From positions 158,383-222,382 of the forward strand of contig NZ_VLKZ01000004.1 in assembly GCF_007830185.1 (NCBI RefSeq): a stretch of 64,000 nucleotides of DNA, given 5' to 3'. This stretch comes from Halalkalibacter nanhaiisediminis (GTDB lineage: Bacteria > Bacillota > Bacilli > Bacillales > Bacillaceae_D). The number at the start of each line of letters is the position of its first letter. The first letter of the stretch is position 1. Positions 47,468 to 56,374 of this stretch are shown piece by piece. Below the pieces are notes generated by a model. It had not been told where the DNA came from and ran no database searches. It saw only the letters and a list, made by a program, of their open reading frames with translations. Made by a program: the position numbers and the translations under genes.

Positions 47468-49185
47468 TGCAACAAAAATTAACAGGCATTGCAGCGTCAT
47501 CAGGTGTTGCGATTGCAAAAGCTTTTGTTCATGCGGAACCAGATTTAACGATTGAATTACGCGAGATTCAAGATACAAATGCGGAAGTGAAGCGTCTAGA
47601 AGATGCTTTAGCCAAAGCAAAAGAAGAGCTTTCTGTTATTAAAGATAAAACAGAGGCAGAACTTGGTGCTGACAAAGCTGAGATTTTTGCTGCTCACTTA
47701 CTTGTTCTTAGTGATCCAGAGCTTGTTGATACTGTTAAAGGAAAAATAACAGATGATAAGCAAAATGCAGAATATGCAATGAATGAAGTTTCATCAATGT
47801 TTATTTCGATGTTTGAAAACATGGACAATGAATATATGAAAGAACGTGCAGCAGATATTCGTGACGTATCCAAGCGTGTACTTGGTCACTTGCTTGGAGT
47901 GAAAGCGGGTTCACTTGCTACTATTTCAGAAGAGACGATCATTATTGCTGAAGACTTAACGCCTTCTGATACTGCTCAATTAAACCCTGTTTTTGTTAAA
48001 GGGTTTGCTACAGATATTGGTGGACGCACATCTCACTCGGCTATTATGTCTCGCTCACTGGAAATTCCAGCCGTTGTTGGAACAAAAGAAGTGACGTCTG
48101 TAATTGAAACAGGTATGACAGTTATTGTCGATGGTTTAGAAGGTCACGTGATCGTGAATCCTTCTGAAGAAGAAATTGCTTTCTATACGAAGAAACGTGA
48201 AGACTTTGCTAAGCAAAAGCAAGAGTGGGCGAAATTAGTCAATGAACAAACGACGACGAAGGACAGCCACCATGTTGAGCTCGCTGCTAATATTGGTACA
48301 CCAAAGGATTTAGAGGGTGTTATTGATAATGGTGCAGAAGGTATTGGTCTTTACCGTACTGAGTTTCTTTATATGGGGAGAACAGAACTTCCAACTGAAG
48401 AAGAGCAGTTTGTTGCTTATAAAGAGGTTGTGGAGCGTATGGAAGGCAAGCCTGTCGTCATCCGTACACTTGATATCGGAGGGGACAAGGAGCTTCCTTA
48501 TTTAGACCTTCCGAAAGAAATGAATCCATTCTTAGGATTCCGAGCAATTCGTCTTTGCTTAGAAGAACAAGATATATTCCGTACACAATTAAGAGCATTG
48601 CTTCGTGCAAGTGCATTTGGGAACTTGAAGATCATGTTCCCGATGATTGCGACTCTTGATGAGTTCCGCCAAGCCAAAGCGATTCTTTTAGAAGAAAAGG
48701 ACAAGCTTGTCGCAGATGGTATATCTGTATCAGATGAAATTGAAATTGGAATGATGGTTGAAATTCCATCAACAGCAGTAGCTGCAGATCTCTTTGCTAA
48801 GGAAGTTGATTTCTTCAGTATTGGGACAAATGATTTAATCCAATACACAATGGCTGCAGACCGTATGAATGAACAAGTTTCTTACTTGTACCAACCTTAT
48901 CATCCAGCTATTTTACGCCTTGTGAAAATGGTAATTGATGCCGCTCATAAAGAAGGAAAATGGGCAGGTATGTGTGGTGAGATGGCTGGAGATGAAATCG
49001 CGATCCCTCTTCTTCTTGGTCTTGGATTAGATGAGTTTAGTATGAGTGCGACATCGATCTTACCAGCTCGTAGCCAATTGCTAAAATTGTCTAAAGAAGA
49101 ACTTGAAACATTTGCGAAAGACATGCTTTATTTAGATACGGCAGATGAAGTAGAACAACGTGTAAGAGAAGCTTTTCTAAAATAA
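47467..49185 (+). CDS. ptsI: PTS enzyme I
   Basis: 572 residues. Phosphorylated His in [13 protein letters not shown] near residue 190; PEP-binding barrel with [35 protein letters not shown] and the active-site Cys in [11 protein letters not shown]. Start codon overlaps the ptsH stop by one base. General sugar PTS phosphate entry. Confidence 0.98.
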   Translation: MQQKLTGIAASSGVAIAKAFVHAEPDLTIELREIQDTNAEVKRLEDALAKAKEELSVIKDKTEAELGADKAEIFAAHLLVLSDPELVDTVKGKITDDKQNAEYAMNEVSSMFISMFENMDNEYMKERAADIRDVSKRVLGHLLGVKAGSLATISEETIIIAEDLTPSDTAQLNPVFVKGFATDIGGRTSHSAIMSRSLEIPAVVGTKEVTSVIETGMTVIVDGLEGHVIVNPSEEEIAFYTKKREDFAKQKQEWAKLVNEQTTTKDSHHVELAANIGTPKDLEGVIDNGAEGIGLYRTEFLYMGRTELPTEEEQFVAYKEVVERMEGKPVVIRTLDIGGDKELPYLDLPKEMNPFLGFRAIRLCLEEQDIFRTQLRALLRASAFGNLKIMFPMIATLDEFRQAKAILLEEKDKLVADGISVSDEIEIGMMVEIPSTAVAADLFAKEVDFFSIGTNDLIQYTMAADRMNEQVSYLYQPYHPAILRLVKMVIDAAHKEGKWAGMCGEMAGDEIAIPLLLGLGLDEFSMSATSILPARSQLLKLSKEELETFAKDMLYLDTADEVEQRVREAFLK

Positions 49186-49194
49186 AATGAAGCA

Positions 49195-49285
49195 TGGGTG
49201 ACTCAACCTTAAAGCATGATCAGCAAGCTATGTTTAATACTCGCATAGTGAACTGAAGCTTTAACAAAATGGGTCACCCTTTTTA
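49195..49285 (+). terminator. Long-loop terminator after ptsI
   Basis: GGGTGACTCA..TTAAAGC pairs with GCTTTAA..GGGTCACCC, then TTTTT. Confidence 0.75.
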
Positions 49286-49385
49286 TTGTAAGGAAAAATG
49301 AAGTCTACGAAATTGTTACAGGTTGTTAATAAATCAGGTTAGTCTCTTGCTTTTCCCTAAGAAAACAGCGACAATAATGAAAGAT

Positions 49386-49405
49386 AGCTTACTTTAATAA
49401 GCTAG
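49386..49405 (+). promoter_or_regulatory. Palindrome upstream of the MarR gene, possible operator
   Basis: TAGCTTACTTTAATAAGCTA: perfect 7-bp arms (TAGCTTA/TAAGCTA) spaced by 6 nt, 20 bp before the start codon. MarR-family repressors usually bind such sites in their own promoter. Confidence 0.45.
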
Positions 49406-49424
49406 GATATGGAGGTGCGTAAAG

Positions 49425-49868
49425 ATGGACCATCGCCAAGTTGAACAAATTGAACGTTCATTAAGAAGAGTGTCAGACATGGTAAAGCAAAAGGGGCGAG
49501 AAATCTTGACGCAATTTCCTATTACCCCACCACAATTTGTTGCACTGCAATGGTTGAATGAATTTGGTGATATGACAATAGGCGAGCTTTCAACAAAAAT
49601 GTATTTAGCTTGTAGCACCACTACAGACCTTGTTGATCGAATGGAAAATAATGAGCTTGTTGAAAGAGTAAAAGATAAAAATGACCGTCGTGTTGTACGC
49701 ATTCATTTGTTAGATAAAGGACAGACCATTATCGAGGAAGTCATTAAAAAGCGACAAGAATATTTAGAAGGAATTTTAACAGATTTTTCACAAGAGGAAG
49801 TAGATTTCCTTGAGAAAAGCTTACAAGTTCTTCATGATGAAATGAAGGCGACGAAAGTAAGCCAGTAG
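49425..49868 (+). CDS. ysmB: MarR-family regulator YsmB
   Basis: 147 residues. Winged helix with FVALQWLNEFGDMTIGELS, LACSTTTDLVDRMENNELVE and the wing KDKNDRRVVRIHL, flanked by dimerising helices. Positioned before racE as in B. subtilis ysmB. Ligand and targets unknown. ATGGAGGTGCG precedes the ATG. Confidence 0.92.
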   Translation: MDHRQVEQIERSLRRVSDMVKQKGREILTQFPITPPQFVALQWLNEFGDMTIGELSTKMYLACSTTTDLVDRMENNELVERVKDKNDRRVVRIHLLDKGQTIIEEVIKKRQEYLEGILTDFSQEEVDFLEKSLQVLHDEMKATKVSQ

Positions 49869-49901
49869 TTCTACTAGTACTGTATAGAAATTGAGGGAAG
49901 A

Positions 49902-50717
49902 TTGTTGGATAGACCAATTGGAGTTATTGATTCTGGTTTAGGTGGCTTAACAGTAGCAAAAGAGATCATGAGACAATTGCCAAAAGAAGAGATTGTCTAT
50001 ATTGGTGACTCTGCGCGCTGTCCATACGGCCCTAGAACACCAAAAGAAGTTCGCAAATTTACATGGGAAATGATTCATCGTCTTCTTGAAGAGAAGATGA
50101 AAATGCTTGTTATTGCTTGTAATACAGCTGCTGCTGTTGTTCTTGAAGAAGTAAAAGAAGAGTTAACAATACCTGTTGTAGGTGTTGTTCACCCTGGTGC
50201 TATTAGCGCATTAAAGGCCACAAAACGAGATCACGTTGCAGTTATTGGAACGACGGGGACGATTTCTAGTAGAGCCTATGAGAAAGCATTAAAAGATATT
50301 AATAGTGATGTGAAAGTTGATAGTCTTGCTTGTCCTCCTTTTGTTCCTTTAGTAGAGCGAGGTGTTTTTGAAGGAGAAGAGGCCAAAAAAGTCGTTGATG
50401 AAGTATTAAAGCCGCTTGATGACCGTGATTTTGATACACTTATTTTAGGATGCACCCATTACCCACTTCTTCGTGAAGTAATTAGTAAGCGTGTGGGGAA
50501 GGGGATTGAATTGATTTCATCTGGTGATGAAACAGCAAGAGAAGTTAGTAGTCTTTTATATCATAAGAATCTCCTTTTTACAGATGATCGAATTCCGCGT
50601 CACCGCTTTTATACAACTGGAGATGCCGAGCGCTTTAAAAAGTTGGCTGATCAGTGGCTAGAAATGAATGTTGGTCGTGTAGAAACCATTACATTAGGTC
50701 AAGAGAAAATGATTTAA
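49902..50717 (+). CDS. racE: Glutamate racemase
   Basis: 271 residues. Catalytic cysteines in [11 protein letters not shown] (about 74) and LGCTHYPLL (about 184); [15 protein letters not shown]-terminus. Makes D-glutamate for peptidoglycan. TTG start; the neighbouring TTG at 49905 has better spacing to GAGGG, but the longer form aligns with B. subtilis MLEQPIG. Confidence 0.96.
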   Translation: MLDRPIGVIDSGLGGLTVAKEIMRQLPKEEIVYIGDSARCPYGPRTPKEVRKFTWEMIHRLLEEKMKMLVIACNTAAAVVLEEVKEELTIPVVGVVHPGAISALKATKRDHVAVIGTTGTISSRAYEKALKDINSDVKVDSLACPPFVPLVERGVFEGEEAKKVVDEVLKPLDDRDFDTLILGCTHYPLLREVISKRVGKGIELISSGDETAREVSSLLYHKNLLFTDDRIPRHRFYTTGDAERFKKLADQWLEMNVGRVETITLGQEKMI

Positions 50718-50724
50718 ACGAATT

Positions 50725-50758
50725 TGCCTAGAGTCTATGACTCAGGCTTTTTTTTTAT
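50725..50758 (+). terminator. Terminator after racE
   Basis: GCCTAGAGTC/GACTCAGGC, then T9. Confidence 0.85.
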
Positions 50759-50844
50759 TTTATTAATAAATTGGATAAAAAGATGGTCTATTCTCCTTGG
50801 AGGCTCGTATACATGTAGTACAAACCACCTTAGGAGGGAAAATA

Positions 50845-51939
50845 ATGCGGAAAGTGTTACGAAAAGGGGTTCCCGTTCTTGTGCTATCACTGCTTACAAT
50901 GACTGCTTGTTCATTTGGTTCAAATGAAGCGATGAATGAGATGGATACACCGCCAGTGAATTACGTAGATGAAGAGGAGTCGATTGATTTAGAAGAGGTT
51001 CCACTTCCAGGTGAGGAAGTACCTAAAGAAGAAGTGCCTGGTGAAGGTGCTGTTGAAGGAGAAGCTACAGTAGAAACTGTTCAGCGTGAACTTTACTTAA
51101 TCGATTCAAATGGTCTTGTTGTTCCGCAAACATTGGCACTGCCCAAAACAGACGGTGTGCTTAAACAATCACTTGAATATTTAGTTGAGGGAGGACCAGT
51201 CAGTCAGATCCTACCAAATGGTTTTCAGGCTGTATTACCTGCTGGTACGACGGTCGATGTAAACTTAACAGAGGATGGAATGGCGATCGCAGATTTTTCA
51301 AATGAATTTAAAGAGTACAATCCAAGCCATGAGAAACAAATTTTACAAGCCATTACGTGGACGCTAACTCAATTTGAAAATGTAAACAAGGTTCAAATTC
51401 GTATTAACGGATACGAACAAGAGATGATGCCTGTAAATGGAACACCTATTGGAGAAGGTGTAAGTCGGGCGGACGGGATTAATATTGAGGCTGATTCTGT
51501 AACGGATGTTGTAAATAGTGAAGGGGTTACCCTTTACTTTCTTGCCCAAAATGGGGACAACACCTATTATGTACCAGTAACACGTCGCGTTTCTTTAGGA
51601 GAGGAATCGTTAGCAGTTGCTGTTAACGAGTTGATAAAAGGTCCTTCTCATCAATCGCAGCTCTTAACTGATTTTCGTCAAGGAGTCGCGTTATTAGAGA
51701 AACCAACAAGCGAAAATGGTATTGTAACACTCAATTTCAATGAATCGATTTTAAGTCAGCTTCAAGCGACGGCTGTTTCCGAAGAAGTGATAAATATGCT
51801 GGCACTTACTTTAACAGAACAAGAGGGGATTGAAAAAGTATCGATTGAAGTCAACGGTGAAGCGAATGTTTTAACTGAATCAGGTCAGGTTGCTGAGCCT
51901 GTATCAAGACCAAATGTTGTAAATACAGGGACTTATTAA
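50845..51939 (+). CDS. gerM: Spore germination lipoprotein GerM
   Basis: 364 residues. N-terminal signal VLVLSLLTMTAC with lipobox Cys22, an acidic linker (about 30-75), then two GerMN domains (about 95-215 and 235-350). GerM acts in sporulation and germination at the spore envelope. Start at the ATG after TTAGGAGGG; an upstream in-frame GTG-type extension would spoil the signal peptide. Confidence 0.94.
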   Translation: MRKVLRKGVPVLVLSLLTMTACSFGSNEAMNEMDTPPVNYVDEEESIDLEEVPLPGEEVPKEEVPGEGAVEGEATVETVQRELYLIDSNGLVVPQTLALPKTDGVLKQSLEYLVEGGPVSQILPNGFQAVLPAGTTVDVNLTEDGMAIADFSNEFKEYNPSHEKQILQAITWTLTQFENVNKVQIRINGYEQEMMPVNGTPIGEGVSRADGINIEADSVTDVVNSEGVTLYFLAQNGDNTYYVPVTRRVSLGEESLAVAVNELIKGPSHQSQLLTDFRQGVALLEKPTSENGIVTLNFNESILSQLQATAVSEEVINMLALTLTEQEGIEKVSIEVNGEANVLTESGQVAEPVSRPNVVNTGTY

Positions 51940-51992
51940 ATGATGGGGATTGGACTAAGTTAGTGAAATTCTTTATACTTATATAGAACGTG

Positions 51993-52028
51993 TAAAAAGG
52001 AGGAGCATGATTGCTTCCTCCTTTTTAT
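51993..52028 (+). terminator. Terminator after gerM
   Basis: AAAAAGGAGGA/TCCTCCTTTTT with an 11-nt loop. Confidence 0.88.
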
Positions 52029-52124
52029 CCTTACATATGAACGAGATTCTTTATATACACTAACTGGGTTCCTGGTGAATGCAGGATGGGAAGTATAAAC
52101 AAGTTATTTTTTAGGAGGCAGGAC

Positions 52125-52862
52125 ATGAGAGTTGATGGACGAGCTAAAAATGAATTACGCGAAGTGGTATTTCAACCGCATTTTGTAAAACATCCAGAAG
52201 GATCGGTGCTTATTGCAATGGGGGAGACAAAGGTGATATGTACAGCTAGTATTGAAGATCGTGTACCTCCATTTATGCGAGGACAAGGAAAAGGGTGGAT
52301 CACGGCGGAGTATGCAATGCTACCACGAGCAACTGAACAACGAAATATTCGCGAATCATCAAAAGGAAAGGTCAGCGGGCGGACGATGGAGATTCAACGT
52401 TTGATCGGGAGGTCGCTTCGTTCGATAATCGATCTTAGTAAAATTGGAGAGCGTACGATTTGGATTGATTGTGATGTGATCCAAGCAGATGGCGGAACGC
52501 GTACAGCATCGATAACTGGGGCTTTTGTGGCGCTTGCATTTGCTGTTAATAAGGCTATGAGCGAAGGCAAAATAAAAGAATGGCCGATTCATGATTTTTT
52601 AGCAGCGATTTCGGTTGGGGTTGATGAGAAGGAAGGAGAAATCCTTGATTTATGTTACCAGGAGGATGCAGGAGCAGAAGTCGATATGAATGTGGTTATG
52701 ACGGGGAATCATCAATTTGTCGAACTTCAAGGTACTGGAGAAGAGGCAACGTTTTCGAGAGAGCAATTAAATAAGCTGCTTGACATTGCCGAGAATGGAA
52801 TTGATCAACTGATTACGATGCAGCGTGAGGTTTTAGGAGATATCGCTGAACGAATAAAATAA
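52125..52862 (+). CDS. rph: Ribonuclease PH
   Basis: 245 residues, the B. subtilis length. [14 protein letters not shown] start, [12 protein letters not shown]-like core, [15 protein letters not shown] and the phosphate site [14 protein letters not shown]. Trims tRNA 3' ends with phosphate. TTAGGAGG precedes the ATG; the frame extends upstream but without conservation. Confidence 0.97.
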   Translation: MRVDGRAKNELREVVFQPHFVKHPEGSVLIAMGETKVICTASIEDRVPPFMRGQGKGWITAEYAMLPRATEQRNIRESSKGKVSGRTMEIQRLIGRSLRSIIDLSKIGERTIWIDCDVIQADGGTRTASITGAFVALAFAVNKAMSEGKIKEWPIHDFLAAISVGVDEKEGEILDLCYQEDAGAEVDMNVVMTGNHQFVELQGTGEEATFSREQLNKLLDIAENGIDQLITMQREVLGDIAERIK

Positions 52863-52892
52863 AAGTATCAAGTAGTAGGGAGGAGTTTGACA

Positions 52893-53489
52893 GTGAAGAA
52901 GGAAGTTATTATTGCGACAAAGAATAAAGGGAAGGTAAAAGAATTTGAACAACTGTTTGCAAAAGTCGGTTGGACTGTTCGTTCTTTGCTTGATTATCCC
53001 GATATCCCAGATGTGATTGAAGATGGCGTAACGTTTGCTGAAAACGCAGCAAAAAAAGCTGAAACGATTTCAAATGCCTTCGATCAAATGGTCATTGCTG
53101 ATGACTCTGGATTAATGGTCGATGCATTAGACGGTCGTCCAGGAATTTATTCAGCTCGTTATGCAGGTTCAGATAAAAGTGATGCAGCAAACAATGAAAA
53201 AGTACTATTGGAATTACAGGATGTTCCAAGTGGTGAACGAACGGCTCGTTTTGTTTGCACAATAGCTGTTGCAAGACCCAATGCTAAAACGATCTTTTAC
53301 GAAGGGACTTGTGAAGGTGTGATTGCAAGAGAAAAAGCTGGAGCCAATGGATTTGGATATGATCCAATCTTTTTTATACCTGAGCTTGGAAAAACGATGG
53401 CACAACTAACTTCTAAAGAAAAGAATGAACGGAGCCATCGCTCTATGGCGATCAATAAATTATTTGCCAATCAAGCTGAGTGGAGCTAG
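52893..53489 (+). CDS. ysnA: XTP/dITP diphosphatase (RdgB/HAM1 family)
   Basis: 198 residues. VIIATKNKGKVKEF, VIADDSGLMVDALDGRPGIY (catalytic Asp) and GANGFGYDPIFF with SHRSMA at the C-terminus. Cleans non-canonical purine nucleotides. GTG start 7 nt after GGGAGGAG chosen over a TTG at 52887 that abuts it. Follows rph as in B. subtilis. Confidence 0.95.
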   Translation: MKKEVIIATKNKGKVKEFEQLFAKVGWTVRSLLDYPDIPDVIEDGVTFAENAAKKAETISNAFDQMVIADDSGLMVDALDGRPGIYSARYAGSDKSDAANNEKVLLELQDVPSGERTARFVCTIAVARPNAKTIFYEGTCEGVIAREKAGANGFGYDPIFFIPELGKTMAQLTSKEKNERSHRSMAINKLFANQAEWS

Positions 53490-53512
53490 GATTAGGAGAG
53501 GAGGCTAAACGG

Positions 53513-54016
53513 ATGAAAGCATTAATTATAAGCGATAGCCATGGGTTAGAAGACGAGTTAAACGAAGTCATTGACCGTCATAAAAATGAAGTGGATATTT
53601 TCATTCATTGTGGCGACTCAGAGCTTACAAAGGATCATTTTGCTCTCCAAGGCGTAAACGTAGTCAAAGGAAATTGCGATTACGGCGATGATTTTTTAGA
53701 AGAATGGGTAGAAACAATTGATGATACCACAATATATGTCACGCATGGTCATTTATATAATGTGAAAATGACCCATGTTCCTTTAAGTTACCGTGCAGAA
53801 GAAAAAGGGGCTCAAATTGCTTGTTTTGGCCATTCTCATGTCGCTGGAGCCTTTGAAGAAAATAGCGTGATTTATATTAACCCAGGTAGTATTCGCATGC
53901 CGCGCAATCGCAAAGAAAAAACATATTGTATTTGCGCACGAACGTCTACTGAAACAACTGTAACTTATTATGAACAAAATGGTAAAGTCGTTGAAGACCT
54001 TACAAGTCGTTTTTAA
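53513..54016 (+). CDS. ysnB: YfcE/MJ0936-family metallophosphoesterase (YsnB)
   Basis: 167 residues. Metal-binding motifs IISDSHG (Asp8, His10), HCGDSE, KGNCD, VTHGH and GHSHVAG. Cytoplasmic phosphodiesterase of unknown substrate. AGGAGAGGAGG precedes the ATG. Last protein gene before the tRNAs. Confidence 0.93.
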   Translation: MKALIISDSHGLEDELNEVIDRHKNEVDIFIHCGDSELTKDHFALQGVNVVKGNCDYGDDFLEEWVETIDDTTIYVTHGHLYNVKMTHVPLSYRAEEKGAQIACFGHSHVAGAFEENSVIYINPGSIRMPRNRKEKTYCICARTSTETTVTYYEQNGKVVEDLTSRF

Positions 54017-54033
54017 ATAAACTAAAACTTAGG

Positions 54034-54075
54034 TCTCCCTACTCGATTCTTTGAGACAAGAGTGGGGAGATTTAA
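54034..54075 (+). terminator. Terminator after ysnB
   Basis: TCTCCCTACTC pairs with GAGTGGGGAGA (one G-U), followed by a weak TTTAAT. Confidence 0.6.
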
Positions 54076-54094
54076 TAAAAAAATTGAGAAGCTG

Positions 54095-54123
54095 TTGACA
54101 TTTAAGATTATTTTGGTTATATT
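54095..54123 (+). promoter_or_regulatory. Strong promoter of the tRNA-Gly/tRNA-Arg pair
   Basis: Perfect TTGACA, 17 bp, TATATT, about 35 bp before the first tRNA. Confidence 0.88.
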
Positions 54124-54159
54124 AATATATGTCTTCGACAGAAAAATCACCTTTACTGT

Positions 54160-54230
54160 GCGGGTGTAGTTTAGTGGTAAAACCTCAGCCTTCCAAGCTG
54201 ATGTCGTGAGTTCGATTCTCATCACCCGCT
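54160..54230 (+). tRNA. tRNA-Gly (anticodon TCC)
   Basis: 71 nt cloverleaf: acceptor GCGGGTG/CACCCGC, discriminator T, anticodon arm TCAGC-CTTCCAA-GCTGA, T-loop TTCGATT. No encoded CCA. Confidence 0.97.
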
Positions 54231-54235
54231 TTTTT

Positions 54236-54309
<74 letters not shown>

Positions 54310-54413
54310 TAATTAACTTTGAGAAAACTTAATAGTATCAACGATTGCTTGAGTAAAGTATTTCGAACGGGATTCTAACCCATAAGAAATTTCATCAAGA
54401 TTTCGTTGCAATC

Positions 54414-54446
54414 AACCTTCAATTATTTTAATTGGAGGTTTTTTGT
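54414..54446 (+). terminator. Terminator supplied by the island after tRNA-Arg
   Basis: AACCTTCAATT/AATTGGAGGTT with a 5-nt loop and TTTT. The right arm contains the GGAGG of the integrase gene. Confidence 0.7.
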
Positions 54447-54447
54447 T

Positions 54448-55413
54448 TTGACTAAGAAAAAAGGTATTTTTGACGTTACAGTATCTACTGAAATACTGAA
54501 ACCGAAAAAAGAAACAATTGCAAAAGGAATGGAAATTGAAAAAGCACTTTCCATCATTGAACGGCAAATGAAATTAAACGGTTATCGTGAGCGTACACTA
54601 AATGATTACAATTTAATTTTTAATCAGTTTACTGAAGCAACTGGAGTGAAATATTTAGAAGAAATAACTGTACCAAAAATTTATGAATGGTTGGACAGCA
54701 TGAATGTTTCTAATTCAACTAAATTAACGAGATTGAAATGTGTCTGAAAGCAGTATTGGGAAAATGTTTTAACAATGGTTACTTTCAATCTAAATTTTGG
54801 TTAACAGTTCAAATCAAGGTCGATAAAAAAATTAAAACTGGTGCAAAGGAAAACGATTTAAACGTATTGTTATCGTTATTAGATACCACAACATTTATTG
54901 GACTTAGAGATGCCGTAGCAATTCTAACATTTTATAAAACTGGTATCCGAATTAATACACTCGGATAAATGCGAGAAAGTCATATTGATTTTAAAAATAA
55001 GATTTTAAATCTTACAGGCGATATTATGAAAAATCATAAATTTTTAAAGTTACCAATAGATGACCAACTAATTGACCTGTTCAAAGTATTAATTGAGCAA
55101 AATAATAAAATTCGAACTTATTATGAGCAAGAGAATGACTTCTTGTTTGTTACGATGAAAGGCACAACTATTAATACGAGTAGCACGAATAATGCAATAT
55201 CCAAGCAGTTAAACAAATATGCTAAACGATATGAGTTGCCTAATATCAACCCTCATGCAATCAGACGAGCATTTGCGAAGAATCTGTATGACAAAGGAGC
55301 TAGATGTTGCGTTGATTTCTAAAGCACTTGGTCATTCAAATTTAGCGGTAACTACGCAGTATCTAGATATTAGCATTGAAGAAGTAGCGCAAAGCTTGCT
55401 TGATTATTTATAA
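54448..55413 (+). pseudogene. Tyrosine recombinase (integrase), broken
   Basis: Joined reading gives an integrase of about 320 residues: N-terminal SAM-like arm (IIERQMKLNGYRERTLNDYN), then catalytic domain with YKTGIR (first Arg), HAIRRAF (His-x-x-Arg), GHSN and the nucleophile in TTQYLDIS. Three lesions interrupt it: a frame change near 54736-54742 (TGTGT, looks like an extra GT), an in-frame TAA at 54966-54968, and a one-base insertion near 55303. TTG start 9 nt after GGAGG. All catalytic residues survive in the fragments, so decay is recent. It probably inserted the island. Confidence 0.9.
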
Positions 55414-55421
55414 ATTCATTG

Positions 55422-55450
55422 AGGCAATCACTAAATTGTGATTGCCTTTT
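55422..55450 (+). terminator. Terminator after the integrase remnant
   Basis: AGGCAATCAC/GTGATTGCCT, loop TAAATT, then TTT. Confidence 0.85.
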
Positions 55451-55484
55451 ATTATGTTAAAATATAGAAAAAGGAGGTCGTAAT

Positions 55485-56237
55485 ATGGATATAAAAAGTA
55501 TGCTAGGAGATTCAGATGTAACTATTTTAGCTAAATTTGTAGAACCCCAATTTGTTGAAACAACTATGGCTGGAAATATTTATTTTGCTAGAAATAAATA
55601 TTTCATCGAACTGGAAGAAAAAGAAACTAATAAAGGAATAGCAGATAAACATGAAGGCGGTTGGAGCTTTTTACTTCAAAAGGGTGACCAAATAATATTG
55701 GAAACAGATGAAGAAAAGCTGGTATTACCTGTTACTCCGAATGTAATTCATACTAGATATGATGTAATATCACAAATTCCAATTTGTTGTTTTGTTTATT
55801 TATCGGTAAAAAACGATTTTAAAATTGTACCTAATACAAATCAAATAAAATTAAAACCAGAAGTAGAGATTGAATTAAGAAAACAGTTTAAGGGACGACA
55901 TTTGATTTTGTTTAGCGATATTACAAAGGTTCTAGAACGCTTTGAAAAAGCAGCTAAAGCAATGGATTTTCATCTAGCAAGAGGGTTGGTCGAATATTTC
56001 GATGAACAGAATGATCCACACCCACTCATTAAAGAAGAATATGAAACAAATCCGATTGCTGCATTATTTTATAAAAGTAAATTTTTTGAACATCAAAAAG
56101 AATTTCGGTTTGTTATTAGTAAGTTTTTGGATAATGATGTAACAGTAAACGTAGGGAATATTAAAGATATTGCAGTTGAATTAGGCTTGGTTGAAATAGA
56201 TAAAGAATTACCAATTGAAATGATAATCAAGGAATAA
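55485..56237 (+). CDS. Uncharacterised island protein, 250 residues
   Basis: Not recognised with certainty. AAAGGAGG precedes the ATG. Mostly soluble and charged. The N-terminal half has TMAGNIYFARNKYFIELEEK followed by GIADKHEGG, a layout vaguely like DUF2971 proteins (a short aromatic motif, then a surface-exposed Asp/Glu-rich patch); the C-terminal half has NPIAALFYKSKFFEHQKEFR, also reminiscent of that group. This match is weak and by eye. It is a single-gene unit between two terminators. Confidence 0.75.
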   Translation: MDIKSMLGDSDVTILAKFVEPQFVETTMAGNIYFARNKYFIELEEKETNKGIADKHEGGWSFLLQKGDQIILETDEEKLVLPVTPNVIHTRYDVISQIPICCFVYLSVKNDFKIVPNTNQIKLKPEVEIELRKQFKGRHLILFSDITKVLERFEKAAKAMDFHLARGLVEYFDEQNDPHPLIKEEYETNPIAALFYKSKFFEHQKEFRFVISKFLDNDVTVNVGNIKDIAVELGLVEIDKELPIEMIIKE

Positions 56238-56256
56238 TTTTTAATCAAGTTATAGG

Positions 56257-56288
56257 CATTGCTCGTCATGGAGCGATGTTTTATTTTT
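56257..56288 (+). terminator. Terminator after the 250-residue gene
   Basis: CATTGCTC/GAGCGATG (one G-U), loop GTCATG, then TTTTATTTTTG. Confidence 0.75.
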
Positions 56289-56311
56289 GTTTATCAACTT
56301 ATCTGCTCAGT

Positions 56312-56346
56312 AAATAAAACGCACACATCGGAAAGCTGTGCACGTT
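56312..56346 (-). terminator. Terminator for the - strand HEPN gene
   Basis: On the - strand, ACGTGCACA pairs with TGTGTGCGT, followed by TTTATTT. Confidence 0.65.
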
Positions 56347-56374
56347 TACTGATAATAAGGCAATCATTGTTTTA

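Noticed and set aside
54371-54392. Reverse-strand T-arm-like sequence (GGGTTAGAATCCC) after tRNA-Arg
   Set aside because: No acceptor or anticodon arm around it; most likely chance.
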